From VRUE01 sp963812335 (lineage in GTDB: Bacteria; Actinomycetota; Thermoleophilia; Solirubrobacterales; 70-9), in the NCBI GenBank assembly GCA_963812335.1, contig CAWEUU010000005.1, positions 1 to 64,000 of the forward strand: a stretch of DNA of 64,000 nt, written 5' to 3'. Of the stretch, positions 8,394 to 16,854 are shown piece by piece. The notes below the pieces were generated by a model that ran no database searches, was not told the DNA's origin, and saw only the letters and a list, made by a program, of their open reading frames with translations. A program made the translations under genes and the position numbers. Position 1 is the first letter of the stretch, and each line of letters opens with the position of its first letter.

Positions 8394-9089
8394 ATGCCGA
8401 ACGGGTCCACGCGGATACTGCTCGTCGACGACGAGCAGTCGGTCCAGACACTGCTCAGCTATCCGCTGCGCAAGGACGGATACCACGTCACCTCGGCGCT
8501 GGACGGTCGCGAGGCGCTGGAGCGCTTCGAGGAGGCCCGCTTCGACCTCGTCGTGCTCGACCTGATGCTGCCCAAGCTCGACGGCGTCGAAGTCTGCCGT
8601 CAGCTGCGCCGCAGCAGCCAGGTGCCGATCATCATGCTGACCGCCAAGGGCAGCGAGACCGACAAGGTCGCGGGGCTCGAGGTCGGCGCCGACGACTACA
8701 TCACCAAGCCGTTCTCGATGCGCGAGTTCCGCAGTCGCGTCAAGGCGGCGCTGCGCCGCTCGCGGATGGCATCCGATCCGCCGGACGAGGAGCCGATCGA
8801 GCACGCGGCGTTGCGGATCGACCCCGCCCGCCGCCTGGTCGCCCTGAACGACAACGAGGTCGCCGCGACCTACGTCGAGTTCGAGATCCTCAGCGCGCTG
8901 GCGCGCTCGCCCGGCAAGGTGCTGAGCCGGGAGACGCTGCTCGAGCGCGTCTGGGGCGACTCCGACTACCGCGACCCGCGCACGGTCGACGTCCACATCC
9001 GTCACCTGCGCGAAAAGATCGAGACCGACCCCAAGCAGCCCGAGTACCTGTTCACCGTGCGCGGCGTCGGCTACCGCTTCCGCGAATGA
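8394..9089 (+). CDS. OmpR/PhoB-family response regulator (MprA-like)
   Basis: A 231-residue two-domain regulator. The receiver domain has the acidic pair (LLVDDEQ), the phospho-acceptor Asp56 in VVLDLMLP, and the conserved Lys in ITKPFS. The C-terminal winged helix ends RTVDVHIRHLREKIE ... RGVGYRFRE. Its stop overlaps the start of the histidine kinase (ATGA), so the pair is translationally coupled. Together with the HtrA gene that follows, the order matches the mycobacterial MprA-MprB-PepD envelope-stress module. Confidence 0.92.
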   Translation: MPNGSTRILLVDDEQSVQTLLSYPLRKDGYHVTSALDGREALERFEEARFDLVVLDLMLPKLDGVEVCRQLRRSSQVPIIMLTAKGSETDKVAGLEVGADDYITKPFSMREFRSRVKAALRRSRMASDPPDEEPIEHAALRIDPARRLVALNDNEVAATYVEFEILSALARSPGKVLSRETLLERVWGDSDYRDPRTVDVHIRHLREKIETDPKQPEYLFTVRGVGYRFRE

Positions 9090-10147
9090 AGCAGCTCCGG
9101 CTCACCCCGCTCGGCAACCGGATCACGACGACGGCGGTCGCGATCGCGGCGGGGACGTCGGTCGTCATCTACGTCTGGGTGGTCGCGATCGAAGGCCAAT
9201 CCGAGGCCGCCGGGCCGATCCTGGTCGGCACCGCGATCGCGCTTCTGATCGCCGTCGGCTTCGGCTTCTACTCGGCGCAGCTCGTGATCCAGCGAGTGCG
9301 GCGGATCGAGGATGCGGCCCGCAAGGTGGCCGACGGCGACTTCGCCACCCGCATCCCCGTCGACTCCTCCGGCCAGCTCGGCCAGCTCGCCCGCACCTTC
9401 AACGAGATGCAGCGCCGCCTGGCGGAGCTCGACAGCGCCCGCAAGCAGTTCATCGCCAACGCCTCGCACGAGCTGCGCACGCCGATCTTCAGCCTCGGCG
9501 GCTTCGTCGAGCTGCTCGACGAAGAGGACCCGAGCCCGGAGGAGCGGGTCGAGTTCGTGCGCACGATGCGGCGTCAGATCGAGCGCCTGACCAAGCTCAC
9601 CGGCGACCTGCTCAACCTCTCCCAGCTCGATGCCGGCGGGATCGTGATGGCGCTGCGCAGCGTCGACCTGAGCTCACTCGCGCGCGACGTCGTGCGCGAG
9701 TTCGGCGCCCGCGCCGAACTGCGCGGCTCGCGCCTGGAGCTGCGCACGCCCCCGGACCGGCAGGTGATCGCCATGGCCGACTCCGAGAGGGTGCGACAGA
9801 TCATCCGTATCCTGCTCGACAACGCCCTCACCCACACGCCCGAGGGCACCAGCGTCACCGTGACCATCTATTCCGCCGACCAACGCGCCGAGCTGACCGT
9901 CTCCGACAACGGCACCGGCATTCCACAGCGGGTGCAGCAGCGGATCTTCGAGCGCTTCTACACGGCCGACTCCGCCGGCGGCTCGGGTCTGGGCCTGGCG
10001 ATCGCGCGCGAGCTCGTGCAGCGGATGGACGGGGGCATCGCGATCTCCTCGACCCGTCGCTTCACCGCCTTCACGCTCGACCTGCCGCTCGCTCCACCGG
10101 GGACGCCTGCGCCTGCCCTCGCCGACCCGGCGAAGGCCCCCGCGTGA
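9086..10147 (+). CDS. Sensor histidine kinase (MprB/BaeS-like)
   Basis: A 353-residue membrane kinase. Two helices (residues about 16-34 and 43-68) enclose a very short periplasmic loop, followed by a HAMP domain, the H-box NASHELRTP with His128, the N-box (LLDNALTHTPEG), G1 (DNGTGIP) and G2 (GGSGLGLAI). The short loop suggests sensing within or near the membrane. It is coupled to the upstream regulator by an ATGA overlap and abuts the HtrA gene. Confidence 0.92.
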   Translation: MKQLRLTPLGNRITTTAVAIAAGTSVVIYVWVVAIEGQSEAAGPILVGTAIALLIAVGFGFYSAQLVIQRVRRIEDAARKVADGDFATRIPVDSSGQLGQLARTFNEMQRRLAELDSARKQFIANASHELRTPIFSLGGFVELLDEEDPSPEERVEFVRTMRRQIERLTKLTGDLLNLSQLDAGGIVMALRSVDLSSLARDVVREFGARAELRGSRLELRTPPDRQVIAMADSERVRQIIRILLDNALTHTPEGTSVTVTIYSADQRAELTVSDNGTGIPQRVQQRIFERFYTADSAGGSGLGLAIARELVQRMDGGIAISSTRRFTAFTLDLPLAPPGTPAPALADPAKAPA

Positions 10148-10173
10148 GCCGGCCGGGGCGCGTTACTGCACCC

Positions 10174-11313
10174 ATGGGTCAGAGAGGCGCCCGAGCGACG
10201 CTGCTCCTGCTCGCGCTGGCGCTGCTCGGTGGCTGCGGCAGTGAGGACGGCGGCTCGGGGAGCGGCGCGTCCGCGGCGAAGACGACGACCCAGGTCGTCG
10301 TGCAGGCGGCCGGCGGCGGCTTCGACGCGGCCGCGGTCTACCGCCAGGCGTCCCCCGGCGTGGTCACGATCCGCTCGATCTTCGACCAGGGCGCCGCCGA
10401 AGGCTCCGGCTTCGTGCTCGACACCGACGGCAGGATCGTCACCAACGCCCATGTGGTCACCGAGGGAGAGGGCGAGGATCGCGAAGAGGCGAAGGCGGTC
10501 TTCGTCGAGTTCCCCGACCGCAACGTCGTGCCGGCCAAGATCGCCGGCTTCGATCCCTTCGCCGACGTCGCCCTGCTCGAGGTCGAGCCGGATGGCTTCA
10601 AGCTGAAGCCGCTGGAGCTGGGCGACGACGACGAACTGGTGGTCGGCCAGCCGGTGGCGGCGATCGGCAGCCCCTTCGGCGAGCAGCAGTCGCTCTCGGT
10701 CGGGATCGTCTCGGCGACCGACCGCTCGGTCGGCTCGCTGACCCAGTTCCAGATCGAGGGCGCGGTGCAGACCGACGCCTCGATCAACCCCGGCAACTCC
10801 GGCGGCCCGCTGCTCGACGCAGCGGCGCGGGTGGTCGGCATCAACCAGCAGATCGAGACCAACTCCGGCGCCAACGACGGCGTCGGCTTCGCCGTGCCGA
10901 TCTCGGCCGTGAAGCGCTCGCTGGCACAGCTGCGGCGCAGCGGCAGCGTCGACTACGCCTACATCGGCGTCTCCAGCCAGGCGCTGTATCCACAGCTCGC
11001 GGAGAAGCTCGGGCTCGACGTCGACCACGGCGGGCTCCTGGCCGAAGTGGTGGCGGGCAGTCCGGCCGACGAGGCCGGCCTCGAGGGCGGCGACGACAAA
11101 CTCCGCTTCCAGGGGATTCCCTACGAGACCGGCGGCGACACGATCGTCGCCGTCGACGGCCACGAGGTGGTCGAGCCGGACGACCTCGCCCGATTTATCT
11201 CGACCTCCCGACCGGGCGAGACGGTGACGCTCGACGTCCTCCGTGCGGACGGGGATCGAGAAAAGGTCGAGGTCACTCTGGGCAAGCGCCCGGTCGCCGA
11301 GCCCGGCGGCTGA
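10174..11313 (+). CDS. HtrA/DegP-type serine protease lipoprotein (PepD-like)
   Basis: An envelope quality-control protease. The N-terminal signal ends in a lipobox (LALALLGGC, Cys21 from this start), so it should be a lipoprotein. The catalytic triad is visible: His93 (TNAHVV), Asp131 (DPFADVALL) and Ser209 (NPGNSGGPL). One PDZ domain follows (YIGVSSQALYP ... DTIVAVDGHEV). A GTG at 10144 overlapping the kinase stop is an alternative start, but the ATG at 10174 gives a better signal peptide. It is the likely output of the adjacent two-component system. Confidence 0.9.
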   Translation: MGQRGARATLLLLALALLGGCGSEDGGSGSGASAAKTTTQVVVQAAGGGFDAAAVYRQASPGVVTIRSIFDQGAAEGSGFVLDTDGRIVTNAHVVTEGEGEDREEAKAVFVEFPDRNVVPAKIAGFDPFADVALLEVEPDGFKLKPLELGDDDELVVGQPVAAIGSPFGEQQSLSVGIVSATDRSVGSLTQFQIEGAVQTDASINPGNSGGPLLDAAARVVGINQQIETNSGANDGVGFAVPISAVKRSLAQLRRSGSVDYAYIGVSSQALYPQLAEKLGLDVDHGGLLAEVVAGSPADEAGLEGGDDKLRFQGIPYETGGDTIVAVDGHEVVEPDDLARFISTSRPGETVTLDVLRADGDREKVEVTLGKRPVAEPGG

Positions 11314-11358
11314 GCGGCCTGCGCGTCGTCCAACCGCCGTTGCCTGTAGAAATCGCCG

Positions 11359-12597
11359 ATGCTTCAGGAAGTCACCCTCGGCCAGAAGTCCCTCTCGGAC
11401 TACACCCACATCGCCGGCAAGGAGTTGAGCGAGCGCATCCGCGAGCTCGCCGAGCCGCTGAAAGGGCAGCGCGTCCTGCACGTCAGCGCGACCGCGTTCG
11501 GCGGCGGCGTCTCGGAGATCCTCTACACGATCGTGCCGCTGATGCGCGATGTCGGCGTCGACGCCCACTGGCACGTGATCTTCGGCAAGGAAGAGTTCTT
11601 CAACGCGACCAAGCTGCTGCACAACTCGCTGCAGGGGGCCGAGGAGTCGCTCAGCGACGAGCAGTGGGCGGTCTTCGACGAGATCAACGAGATCAATGCC
11701 GACGGGCTGAAGGGCGAGTGGGACACGATCATCGTCCACGACCCGCAGCCGATCGGGCTGCGCCGCGGCGCCGGCGCGAAGAGCCGCAACTGGGTCTGGC
11801 GCTGCCACATCGACGTCTCTGAGCCGAACCCGGCGCCGATCGCCCGCCTGCAGCCGCTGATCGAGGAGTACGACGCGACCGTCTGGCACATGCCCGCCTA
11901 CGTGCCGAACGGGATGAACGGCCACGACGGGATCCGCATCGTGCCGCCGGCGATCGACCCGCTCTCACCGAAGAACATGGCCTTCTCTCCCGACGACGCC
12001 GCCTTCGTCTGCCACCAGTTCGGGATCGACGTCGACCGGCCGCTGATCACCCAGGTCTCGCGCTTCGACCCCTGGAAGGACCCGATCGGCGTGATCGACG
12101 CCTACCGCGACGTCACCGCGGAGATGCCCGACGTGCAGCTGGCGCTGGTCGGCTCGATGGCGACCGACGACCCCGAGGGCTGGGACTTCTTCCAGCAGAC
12201 GGTCGAATACGCCGATGCCGACGAGGACATCAAGATCCTCAACAACCTCAACAACGTCGGCGCGATCGAGGTCAACGCCTTCCAGTCGCAGTCCGACGTC
12301 TGCCTGCAGAAGTCGATCCGCGAGGGCTTCGGCCTGACCGTCACCGAGGCGCTGTGGAAGGGACGGCCGACCGTGGCCGGCAACGTCGGCGGCATCCCGC
12401 TGCAGATCGACGACGGCGAGAGCGGCTACCTGGTCGACTCGCCCGCCGAGTGCGCGCGGCGCTGCATCGAGATCCTTGCCGACCCGGAGCTGGGCAAGCG
12501 GCTCGGCAAGGCGGGCAAGGAACATGCCCGGCGCGAGTTCCTCTCCCCCCGGCTGCTGCGCGACTGGCTTGAGTTGCTGGGGGAATTGGACGGGTAG
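11359..12597 (+). CDS. treT: TreT-like trehalose synthase (GT4 glycosyltransferase)
   Basis: A 412-residue retaining glycosyltransferase. The N-terminal Rossmann part shows VLHVSATAFGGGVSEIL and IVHDPQPIGL; the C-terminal part shows QVSRFDPWKDPIGVIDAY, LVGSMATDDPEGW and the donor-binding KSIREGFGLTVTEALWKGRP. These match trehalose glycosyltransferring synthases, which make trehalose from NDP-glucose and glucose. A TAGAAA box 6 nt before the ATG suggests a leaderless start. OtsA follows on the same strand, separated by a hairpin repeat. Confidence 0.85.
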   Translation: MLQEVTLGQKSLSDYTHIAGKELSERIRELAEPLKGQRVLHVSATAFGGGVSEILYTIVPLMRDVGVDAHWHVIFGKEEFFNATKLLHNSLQGAEESLSDEQWAVFDEINEINADGLKGEWDTIIVHDPQPIGLRRGAGAKSRNWVWRCHIDVSEPNPAPIARLQPLIEEYDATVWHMPAYVPNGMNGHDGIRIVPPAIDPLSPKNMAFSPDDAAFVCHQFGIDVDRPLITQVSRFDPWKDPIGVIDAYRDVTAEMPDVQLALVGSMATDDPEGWDFFQQTVEYADADEDIKILNNLNNVGAIEVNAFQSQSDVCLQKSIREGFGLTVTEALWKGRPTVAGNVGGIPLQIDDGESGYLVDSPAECARRCIEILADPELGKRLGKAGKEHARREFLSPRLLRDWLELLGELDG

Positions 12598-12631
12598 CCT
12601 GCCAGGGTATGGATCAGGCTTGGAGACCCAC

Positions 12632-12709
12632 CCGGCAGCGCGGACGCGGGAGTGGGGACCTGTCCATATCTGATTCTTCAGGTCCCCACGGGAGCGGAGC
12701 AGCTGCCGG
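12632..12709 (+). repeat. Dispersed hairpin, family A (copy 1)
   Basis: The outer stem is CCGGCAGC (12632-12639) with GCTGCCGG (12702-12709). The inner stem is GTGGGGACCTG (12652-12662) with CAGGTCCCCAC (12679-12689). The 16-nt loop is TCCATATCTGATTCTT (12663-12678). The internal-loop strands contain GGACGCGGGAG and CGGGAGCGGAG. It ends immediately before the otsA start region. Copies 2 and 3 are at 41607 and 63431. Confidence 0.85.
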
Positions 12710-12712
12710 TTG

Positions 12713-14170
12713 ATGAATGATCCGCTGATCATCGTCTCCAACCGCGGGCCGGCGCAGTTTGAGCGCGGCGAGGACGGCGAGCGCAACGTGCGCCGCGGCG
12801 GCGGCGGGCTGGTCACAGCGCTCTCGGGCCTGGTCTCCCACCGCGAGGCGCTCTGGATCGCCTCGGCGATGACCGAGGAGGACGTCGCCGTCTCCGAGGA
12901 GCGCGGCGGGCCGGCCGAGCTCTCGATCGACGGCATCGACTACCGCGTGCTGCTGGTCGGCAGCGACCCGGACGCCTACGACGGCTTCTACAACGTGATC
13001 GCCAACCCGATCCTCTGGTTCATCCAGCACTACCTCTGGGACCTCTCCAACGCGCCGGACATCCGCCAGCAGGAGCTTGACGCCTGGGACTACGGCTACC
13101 AGGCGGTCAACCGCGACATCGCCCGCGCCGTGCTGGGCCAGATCGAAGGGCGCGAGCGGCCGCTGGTGATGCTGCACGACTACCACCTCTACACCGCCCC
13201 GGGGATGATCCGCGACGCCCGTCCCGACGCCTTCCTGCACCACTTCGTCCACATTCCCTGGTCGCAGCCCGACAGCTGGCGGATCCTGCCGGGGCGGATC
13301 CGCGAGGCGATCTTCCGCGGCATGCTCGCCAACGACATCATCGGCTTCCACACGCACGCCTACTGCCTCAACTTCATCCGCTGCTGCGACGAGCTGCTCG
13401 AGGTCGAGGTCGACTACGACCGCTGCATCGTGCGCCACGCCGGCGGCGAGACGCGGGCGCGCGCCTACCCGCTCTCGATCGACGCCGAACGGCTGCGGCG
13501 CGCCGCCGAGTCGCCCGAGGTCGCCGCGTACGAGCGCGAAGTGCTGGAGCGCCGGCGCGAGCACCTGATCATCCGGGTCGACCGCGCCGACCTCTCGAAG
13601 AACGTGCTGCGCGGCTTCACCGCCTTCGACACCTTCCTCACCCAGCACCCCGAGTTTCGCGAGAAGGTCACCTTCATCGCCCACCTCCAACCCTCGCGGC
13701 AGGACGTGCCCGAGTACGCCGAGTACCTCGAACGGATCGAGGCGCTGGTCGCGGTCGTCAACCACCGCCACGGCACCACCGACTGGATGCCGATCAACCT
13801 CAACATCTACGAGAACTTCCCCGAGGCGGTCGCCCGCTACAAGCACTTCGACCTGCTGATGGTCAACTCGATCTTCGACGGGATGAACCTGGTCGCCAAG
13901 GAGGCGCCGGCGGTCAACACCCGCGACGGCGTGCTGATGCTCTCCGAGAACACCGGCTCGCACGAGGAGCTGGCCGACTGCGTGCTCTCGGTCAACCCCT
14001 TCGACATCCAGGACCAGGCCGACGCGATCTACCGGGCATTGACGATGGAGCCGGAGGAGCGGCGTCTACGGGCACAGCACCTGAAGGAGATCATCTACTC
14101 GCGCAACCCCGGCGACTGGGTGGACGAGCAGCTGAAGGACATCGACGAGTTGCGCGAGGCTGTGGCGTAG
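12713..14170 (+). CDS. otsA: Trehalose-6-phosphate synthase (GT20)
   Basis: A 485-residue enzyme that makes trehalose 6-phosphate from NDP-glucose and glucose 6-phosphate. Family landmarks are LIIVSNRGPAQF at the N-terminus, the GGGGL loop, LHDYHLY, VHIPWSQPDSWRILP, IGFHTHAYCLNFI, and the C-terminal DGMNLVAKEAPAVN and LSENTGSHEEL. A TTG one codon upstream is also in frame. No phosphatase (otsB) is present here, so it must be elsewhere. The ribosome-binding region is occupied by hairpin repeat A, which could affect translation. Confidence 0.92.
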   Translation: MNDPLIIVSNRGPAQFERGEDGERNVRRGGGGLVTALSGLVSHREALWIASAMTEEDVAVSEERGGPAELSIDGIDYRVLLVGSDPDAYDGFYNVIANPILWFIQHYLWDLSNAPDIRQQELDAWDYGYQAVNRDIARAVLGQIEGRERPLVMLHDYHLYTAPGMIRDARPDAFLHHFVHIPWSQPDSWRILPGRIREAIFRGMLANDIIGFHTHAYCLNFIRCCDELLEVEVDYDRCIVRHAGGETRARAYPLSIDAERLRRAAESPEVAAYEREVLERRREHLIIRVDRADLSKNVLRGFTAFDTFLTQHPEFREKVTFIAHLQPSRQDVPEYAEYLERIEALVAVVNHRHGTTDWMPINLNIYENFPEAVARYKHFDLLMVNSIFDGMNLVAKEAPAVNTRDGVLMLSENTGSHEELADCVLSVNPFDIQDQADAIYRALTMEPEERRLRAQHLKEIIYSRNPGDWVDEQLKDIDELREAVA

Positions 14171-14304
14171 GCGGGGTTCATACGGGAGTGCCTATGTTCG
14201 CTTCGCTCACGAATCTGGACCGCGTCGCGGACTGAACAACTCTGCGGAGCCGCTTCGCGAGGGGATGAAAGCTGGGGGGAGAACTCGTTGCGCCACAGAC
14301 TTAG

Positions 14305-14760
14305 ATGGCTATGCGGCTACGTGTCAGGTGGCAACCCGTTGCCAAAGGAGCAGCTGTACTGCTCGCCGGGCTTGTCGCCTTGCAGCTCGTTCCGGCGCTG
14401 CTGAAGCCGCCGCCGCCTGAGCCGATTCCGGCCGATGTCGGGCTGCCGCGCGTCGTGGCTGCTCCGGTTGAGGTGGAGAAACGTCGGCCACGACCGCGGC
14501 TCGGGCGGGTGGCGCGGGGTGGGGGTGTGCGGACGGGGCGGCGTCCGTTTTTCGCCCCGTCCGCGACCTCGGACGGCCGGCCGAGGAACAGGCGAAAAAC
14601 CCAGCCCCGGCCGGACACCCCCACCCCGCGACAGGACCCGCCCGCCGAAGCCATCGTCCCGCCGACTCCCCCACCCGCCCCCGAAGCTCCCGCTCCAGCG
14701 GCGCCGACACAGCCGCCGGAGCCGCCTGACGACGGCTCGGCCGAGTTCGCGCCCCACTGA
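14305..14760 (+). CDS. Hypothetical membrane-anchored proline-rich protein
   Basis: 151 residues: a short basic N-terminus, one helix (AVLLAGLVALQLVPALL, residues about 16-32), then a Pro-, Arg- and Glu-rich region ending in a PPTPPPAPEAPAP tail. I do not recognise a family. The middle third (14503-14643) is a palindromic repeat of family C, so part of the protein is translated repeat. ATG at 14311 is an equally good start. It lies just upstream of rpsF. Confidence 0.5.
   Translation: MAMRLRVRWQPVAKGAAVLLAGLVALQLVPALLKPPPPEPIPADVGLPRVVAAPVEVEKRRPRPRLGRVARGGGVRTGRRPFFAPSATSDGRPRNRRKTQPRPDTPTPRQDPPAEAIVPPTPPPAPEAPAPAAPTQPPEPPDDGSAEFAPH
14503..14643. repeat. Dispersed palindrome, family C (copy inside an ORF)
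   Basis: Outer arms: GGGCGGGT (14503-14510) with ACCCGCCC (14636-14643), and GCGGGGTGGGGGTGT (14513-14527) with its exact complement at 14615-14629. Inner stem: GTTTTTCGCC (14547-14556) with GGCGAAAAAC (14591-14600). The core GCGACCTCGGACGGCCG is shared with the element at 21100-21198. Confidence 0.8.
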
Positions 14761-14796
14761 GCGCCCCAGCGCCACGTCGCTATAGTGCGACGCCGT

Positions 14797-15414
14797 TTGG
14801 CCGCACCACGCGAATATGAGTTGGTCTTGATGTTGGACCCGGGACAGGACGCCCCGGCGCGCGATGCTGTGGCGAAAGAGGCGAAGGGCCAGATCGAGGC
14901 CGCCGGGACGTTGAAGCACGAGAACGTCTGGGGACTGCGCAAGATGGCCTACGAGATCAACCGGCGCACCGAGGCCGACTACCGCTGGTTCCGCTTCGAG
15001 GCGCCGACCGAGTTGCTCGAGCAGCTCGACCACAACCTCAAGATCGCCGACGGTGTGCTGCGCTTCCGCATCTTCAAAGTCGACGCCGACACGCCCGTTG
15101 TGGCGCCGCCGCCGACCAGCGCCCCCGGTCCGGGCGCGTCCCGCGAGCGTCCCGCCGAGGCGGCTCCCGCACCTGCGGCCGAGGCCGCAACCGAGGCGGC
15201 CCCCGCCGAGGCAGCGGTCGCCGTCGCCGAGCCCGCCGCGGAGCCCGAGGCCACGCCCGAGCCCGAGCCCGAGGCAGTAGAGCCTGCGGCCGAGGAGCCG
15301 GTCGTCGAGACGCCGGGGCCCGTCACCGAGGCTCCCGAGCCTGCCGCAGAGCCCGAGGCGCCCGAGGCGCCCGCCGAGGACGGCGAGGGCGAGCCCGGCG
15401 ACTCCGCCGCGTAG
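14797..15414 (+). CDS. rpsF: 30S ribosomal protein S6 with long acidic tail
   Basis: The first 95 residues are ribosomal protein S6 (REYELVLMLDPG, NVWGLRKMAYEINRRTEADY, LRFRIFKVDADTP). A further 110 residues are low-complexity Ala/Glu/Pro sequence, making the protein about twice the usual length. The start is taken as TTG at 14797; GTG at 14785 is also in frame. A TATAGT box at 14781-14786 lies 10 nt before the TTG, which suggests a leaderless or near-leaderless message. It is the first gene of the rpsF-ssb-rpsR-rplI cluster. Confidence 0.92.
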   Translation: MAAPREYELVLMLDPGQDAPARDAVAKEAKGQIEAAGTLKHENVWGLRKMAYEINRRTEADYRWFRFEAPTELLEQLDHNLKIADGVLRFRIFKVDADTPVVAPPPTSAPGPGASRERPAEAAPAPAAEAATEAAPAEAAVAVAEPAAEPEATPEPEPEAVEPAAEEPVVETPGPVTEAPEPAAEPEAPEAPAEDGEGEPGDSAA

Positions 15415-15544
15415 CCCACCTGTCTTTTCGCCCAGGGCCCATCGCTGACGGGATAGGTCCTAAATTCCGGCTTCCGGGGGGAGAGTTGCGCCGCCTGCGC
15501 TCTTAGACTGGTGTCTCGATAAACGATCTTGAGGAGTGAGAGCC

Positions 15545-16036
15545 GTGGCGGCTTCGAACATCAACGTGGTGGTCATCACCGGGAACCTGACCCAGGACCC
15601 CGAACTGCGCCATCTGGGCAGCGGCACGGCGGTCTGCGAGCTGCGCGTGGCGGTCAACAGCCGGCGCAAGGACGGCTCGACCGGCGAATGGGTCGACAAG
15701 CCGAACTACTTCAACGTGACCGTCTGGGGGGCGCAGGGCGAGAACTGCGCGAACTACCTCTCCAAGGGCCGCCCTGTGGCAATCGAAGGGCGGCTCGACT
15801 GGCGCGAGTGGGAGGCCAAAGAAGGCGGCGGCAAACGCCAGGCGGTGCAGATCGTCGCCAACTCGGTCCAGTTCCTCGGCTCGCGCGACGGCAGCGGCGG
15901 AGGTGGCGGCGGCAACGGCAACGGCTTCACCCCGCAGAGCGACACCCCCGCCGACACCTCCGATTACGACGCGGCTCCGGCCGGCGCCGGCACGGGCGGT
16001 GGCGGCGGAGGCTCGGACGACGACATTCCCTTTTAG
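15545..16036 (+). CDS. ssb: Single-stranded DNA-binding protein
   Basis: 163 residues. The OB-fold is recognisable (VVITGNLTQDPELRHL, PNYFNVTVWGAQGENCANYL, GRPVAIEGRLDWREWE), followed by a Gly-rich linker and the acidic tip DDDIPF that binds partner proteins. GTG at 15545 is chosen because GAGGAG lies 8 nt upstream; the in-frame GTG at 15536 overlaps that site. It has its own likely promoter near 15481-15508, so it can be transcribed separately from rpsF. Confidence 0.95.
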   Translation: MAASNINVVVITGNLTQDPELRHLGSGTAVCELRVAVNSRRKDGSTGEWVDKPNYFNVTVWGAQGENCANYLSKGRPVAIEGRLDWREWEAKEGGGKRQAVQIVANSVQFLGSRDGSGGGGGGNGNGFTPQSDTPADTSDYDAAPAGAGTGGGGGGSDDDIPF

Positions 16037-16097
16037 AGGTTCAGAGGGCGGCATGGCGGCGCCTGGCCGCCCTCTGTAGGATCCCGGGCCGCTCTTT

Positions 16098-16364
16098 ATG
16101 GCTCGAGACCGCGACAACGGAAGCGATGCGCCACGCCGCGGAAGGCGGGGCGCGGATCGTGTGCGCCCGCGCAAATACACGCGGATCAACTCCGAGGCGG
16201 TCGACTACAAGGATCTCAACCTGCTGCGGCGCTTCCTCTCCGACAAGGGGAAGACGCGGGGCAGGCGCGTGACCGGGCTCTCGCGCAAGCACCAGCGGCA
16301 GCTCTCGGTGGCGGTAAAGCGGGCGCGCGAGATCGCCCTGCTTCCCTACGTCGGAGAGCGCTAG
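16098..16364 (+). CDS. rpsR: 30S ribosomal protein S18
   Basis: 88 residues with the S18 core: KYTRINSEAVDYKDLNLLRR, TGLSRKHQRQLSVAVKRARE and the end LLPYVGER. It sits between ssb and rplI in the usual bacterial order. The basic N-terminus is somewhat longer than in E. coli. Confidence 0.95.
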   Translation: MARDRDNGSDAPRRGRRGADRVRPRKYTRINSEAVDYKDLNLLRRFLSDKGKTRGRRVTGLSRKHQRQLSVAVKRAREIALLPYVGER

Positions 16365-16368
16365 GCCG

Positions 16369-16821
16369 ATGGCGCAGGCAATCCTGCTCGAGGACGTCGA
16401 GACTCTCGGTCAGCGTGGCGAACCGGTCGACGTCGCGCCGGGCTATCTGCGCAACTATCTGATCCCGCGCAAGCTCGCCGCCCCGGCGACCCCGGGCGCG
16501 CTCGAGCAGGCGCAGCAGCGGCAGGCGGAGGCGGAAAAGGCAGCGGCGCTGCGGGCCGAACGCGAAGAGCAGGCGGCCTTGCTGCTCTCCAAAACCGTGC
16601 TGACGATCCAGCAGCGCGCCGACGACGGCGGCAAGCTCTTCGGCTCGGTCGGCGCCAAGGAGATCGTCGACGCAATCCGCGAGGCCCGCGACCTGCGCAT
16701 CGACAAACGCAAAGTCCGGCTCGAGCAGCCGATCCGCGAGATCGGCACCCACATGGTCGAGATCGAGCTCGCCGACGGCAGCGTCGCCGCGGTGAAGACG
16801 ATCGTCGCCGAGGAGAGCTGA
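16369..16821 (+). CDS. rplI: 50S ribosomal protein L9
   Basis: 150 residues. The N-terminal domain has LLEDVETLGQRGEPVDVAPG and YLRNYLIPRKLA, a long charged connecting helix follows (EQAQQRQAEAEKAAALRAER), and the C-terminal domain has LFGSVGAKEIVDAI. It starts 4 nt after the rpsR stop and is thus co-translated. Confidence 0.95.
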   Translation: MAQAILLEDVETLGQRGEPVDVAPGYLRNYLIPRKLAAPATPGALEQAQQRQAEAEKAAALRAEREEQAALLLSKTVLTIQQRADDGGKLFGSVGAKEIVDAIREARDLRIDKRKVRLEQPIREIGTHMVEIELADGSVAAVKTIVAEES

Positions 16822-16841
16822 GCGCTCGAGCTGCACGGCGC

Positions 16842-16847
16842 TAGGCT
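16842..16847 (+). promoter_or_regulatory. Leaderless -10 box of the membrane protein gene at 16855
   Basis: TAGGCT, 7 nt, then the GTG start at 16855. It lies in the 33-nt gap after rplI. Confidence 0.45.
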
Positions 16848-16854
16848 CCGCCCG

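Noticed and set aside
9958..11925. A 655-residue minus-strand ORF opposite htrA and treT.
   Set aside because: Antisense shadow of two well-supported genes, with low-complexity composition.
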